From contig JADJAH010000017.1 of the NCBI GenBank assembly GCA_016704345.1, positions 149,845 to 213,844 of the forward strand: DNA of 64,000 nt, written 5' to 3'. This DNA comes from Ignavibacteria bacterium (GTDB taxonomy: Bacteria > Bacteroidota > Ignavibacteria > Tepidaquicellales > Tepidaquicellaceae). How positions within the stretch are numbered: the stretch's first letter is position 1; the number at the start of each line of letters is the position of its first letter. The position numbers were made by a program, and so were the translations under genes. This document shows, in pieces, positions 62,295 to 64,000 of the stretch. The notes under the pieces are model-generated. The model was not told the origin of the DNA. It did not search any database and worked only from the letters and a program-made list of their open reading frames with translations.

Positions 62295-63022
62295 TGGAAG
62301 AAGATATACTGCTCAAGCACAGAGAGGTTTGGAATAAGAAGAAGATTCTGCGGGATATTTATGAAGAGTGGTACAGAATGATCATAGCTGATCTCAGCAA
62401 GGTTGAGGGTCCTACAGTTGAACTGGGTGCAGGCAGCGGAAATTTCAAGGAGTTCTATCCTCAAGCAATATCAGCTGACATCGAAAAACGCGATTGGATT
62501 GATATGTCATTTGATGCTCATGAAATGCCTTTCGAAGATTCGAGTGTGGCAAACATTGTGAAGATAGATGTGCTTCATCATCTTGCAGATCCGGTTGGAT
62601 TTCTTCACGAAGCATCAAGGGTATTGAAAAAGGGCGGAAGGCTGATAATGCTTGAGCCGTTTCCATCCCTATTTTCAAGAATTGTTTACAAACTGTTCCA
62701 CCCTGAGCCGTTCATTTATGATGTAGATTATTTTAACCATAAGCCAAGTATGGAAAAACATCCCTGGGATTCGAATCAGGCGATACCCTATTTGATTTTT
62801 TACAAGCATCTTGATAAGTTCGATAAGGTTTTTGGTCATACATTCAAAATTATCAAAAAGGAAAAGATGAGTTTCATTTTGTATCCGGCTTCGGGTGGGT
62901 TTGAGAATCCGTCAATGATTCCTGAAACACTGATTACAATATTCAAAGGAATTGAGAAAGCAGTTTCACCTTTGAGGTCGTTGGTGGCATTCAGAACATA
63001 CATAAATATTGAAAGGGCATAA
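62294..63022 (+). CDS. Class I SAM-dependent methyltransferase (Methyltransf_11 type)
   Basis: A 242-residue enzyme with VELGAGSGNF at 42-51, then DVLHHLADPVGFLHEASRVL and KKGGRLIMLEP. ATG start sharing one base with the stop of the fusion gene. Last gene of the plus arm; 64 bp without signal separates it from the convergent minus-strand gene. Confidence 0.83.
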   Translation: MEEDILLKHREVWNKKKILRDIYEEWYRMIIADLSKVEGPTVELGAGSGNFKEFYPQAISADIEKRDWIDMSFDAHEMPFEDSSVANIVKIDVLHHLADPVGFLHEASRVLKKGGRLIMLEPFPSLFSRIVYKLFHPEPFIYDVDYFNHKPSMEKHPWDSNQAIPYLIFYKHLDKFDKVFGHTFKIIKKEKMSFILYPASGGFENPSMIPETLITIFKGIEKAVSPLRSLVAFRTYINIERA

Positions 63023-63086
63023 GTGGGATTCGCAACTGTGGGAAATCGCTTTTGTATAGAAAGGTTTATAAGTCCTTAACTAAAAT

Positions 63087-63773
63087 TTAGATCTTTGTTC
63101 CAAAAGCTGCAATATTCACCATGAACTTTCCAAGCTTTGTATCTGTCTTTTTGTCTATCTTGTAAAGTAAAGAATTAAGAGAAGGCACCACAAACGGAAA
63201 CAGATGTATGCCCTTGTAAGAATTTATTTTGATATTATTTTTTATAAGAAAATTTTTAAACTCATCGAAGTGAACCCAATTCTCAAGTCCTTTGTAATCT
63301 CTCAAATTTAGTTTGTTCGCTATCTTCACTGAAAAAAACCAGAATGACCTGTTTGGGACTGTGATGCATAGCTGGCCTCCGGGCTTTAACACCCTGATCA
63401 TTTCTTTGGTCGAAACATAGGGCTCCGGAGTATGTTCAATTACATCCGAAGAGATTACTATATCGAATGAATTGTTTTCAAAAGGCAGCTCCATAATTGA
63501 AGCTGCAATTGCGGTAACAGAGGGTTTTTTTTTTTGTAATTTCAAACGGTTTCGGAGCAATATCTATTGATGTCACATCAGCGCCGCGTTCAGCTGCCTT
63601 TGTTGTGAACAAACCCAGCTACATCCAGCGTCCAATAAAAGTTTTTCCCTGAGATTTTCAGCGCCCAAAAAAATCTTGGAAAACGACTTCCCAATCCTTC
63701 GGTTAGTATCGTACATGTTCATGATGGAATCAAAATCCTCAGCAATTGTATCTTAGAAATTTTCTTTACTCAT
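63087..63773 (-). pseudogene. UbiG-like methyltransferase with stop codon and several frameshifts
   Basis: The C-terminal 150 codons are a good methyltransferase (SFDIVISSDVIEHTPEPY, IRVLKPGGQLCITVPNRSFW). The N-terminal part is visible in pieces. From ATG 63773 it reads MSKENF, then TAA, then DTIAEDFDSIMNMYDTNRR. The SAM motif LLDAGC is followed by a frame change near 63617-63630. KAAERGADVTSIDIAPKPF then leads to an 11-base A run (T on the plus strand, 63525-63535) where the frame changes again. At least three lesions mean either a pseudogene or poor sequence at this end. The start overlaps the upstream GtrB-like gene by 8 bp. Confidence 0.75.
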
Positions 63774-64000
63774 TGGCTATATTTGATTTCTTGATTAGAA
63801 AATATGGTCGCCTTTTACTTTGTATGTACAACTTACCAACATACTCTCCAATAATTCCAAGTAATATCATGTTTACACCTCCAATGAACAAAATGCTGAT
63901 CAAGACTGACGGCCATCCTTTCAATGCTTGATCACTAAAAATTGCCATGCCTAAAGCATACAATCCATAAATAGCAGAAAAGAAAGACAATATAATACCG
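63766..64000 (-). CDS. GtrB/DPM1-like polyprenyl-phosphate glycosyltransferase, C-terminal end (runs off window)
   Basis: The last 77 codons of a GT2 protein with two C-terminal membrane helices. The frame is open to the window edge (GIILSFFSAIYGLYALGMA). It has the usual GWPSVLISILFIGGVNMIL and LGIIGEYVGKLYIQ of GtrB-type enzymes, which make undecaprenyl-phosphate sugars used by GT-C transferases. This fits the two GT-C proteins in the plus arm. The catalytic domain is outside the window. Confidence 0.8.
   Translation of the reverse strand, partial: GIILSFFSAIYGLYALGMAIFSDQALKGWPSVLISILFIGGVNMILLGIIGEYVGKLYIQSKRRPYFLIKKSNIANE

Noticed and set aside
63070..63082. CTAAAATTTAG palindrome between convergent genes as a terminator
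   Set aside because: AT-only stem of five pairs, no loop of proper size and no T run.

Overview
The window is one very large surface-polysaccharide locus from an AT-rich genome of the Bacteroidota/Ignavibacteriota (FCB) type. The lineage call is inference. It rests on a gingipain-family (C25) PorU-like peptidase with a type IX secretion style C-terminus, an UpxY-like NusG paralogue, weak Shine-Dalgarno sequences, frequent TTG starts and a TTTG-N19-TAnnTTTG promoter of the Bacteroidota form. I saw no rRNA, tRNA, CRISPR array, transposase or phage gene.

The locus has two divergent arms around the intergenic region 13023-13548. The left arm (minus strand, 13022 down to 1) holds an SLBB export protein, an UpxY-like antiterminator, a WbpP-like 4-epimerase, a second SLBB protein, an intact Wzc-type co-polymerase/tyrosine kinase and a Wzm/Wzt ABC exporter. 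It ends in a nonulosonic-acid-like operon: NeuB-like synthase (cut by the edge), SDR, Gfo/Idh oxidoreductase, SpsF-like cytidylyltransferase, TylF-like methyltransferase, GT2 and a PhyH-like dioxygenase.

The right arm (plus strand, 13549-63022) starts with a second Wzc whose membrane and kinase parts lie in different frames. It continues with a WbpA-WbpB-WbpD-Ugd-WbpE block for UDP-GlcNAc3NAcA (15885-21293). A GDP-sugar block follows (gmd, RmlC-like epimerase, aminotransferase, SDR epimerase, HddA-like kinase, HddC-like nucleotidyltransferase), then Wzx, Wzy, many glycosyltransferases, an AsnB-like amidotransferase, a WbaP/WcaJ-type initiating transferase and a second Wzx. Next are two GT-C membrane proteins, two WecG/TagA enzymes, the 1616-residue PorU-like peptidase with a second Wzm/Wzt pair directly behind it, and finally a VioA-like aminotransferase and methyltransferases. 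At the right edge, on the minus strand, lie a broken methyltransferase and the end of a GtrB/DPM1-like glycosyltransferase.

The genes together suggest several glycans: sugar-nucleotide synthesis, assembly on undecaprenyl phosphate, export by both flippase/polymerase and ABC routes, and length control by Wzc. The most interesting inference is that the UDP-GlcNAc3NAcA block, the amidotransferase, the ABC exporter and the PorU-like peptidase could form an A-LPS-like system for anchoring type IX cargo, as in Porphyromonas gingivalis. A second notable property is that at least six genes carry single-base frameshifts or stops, several at domain boundaries. They may be assembly errors or real decay, and only read mapping can tell.
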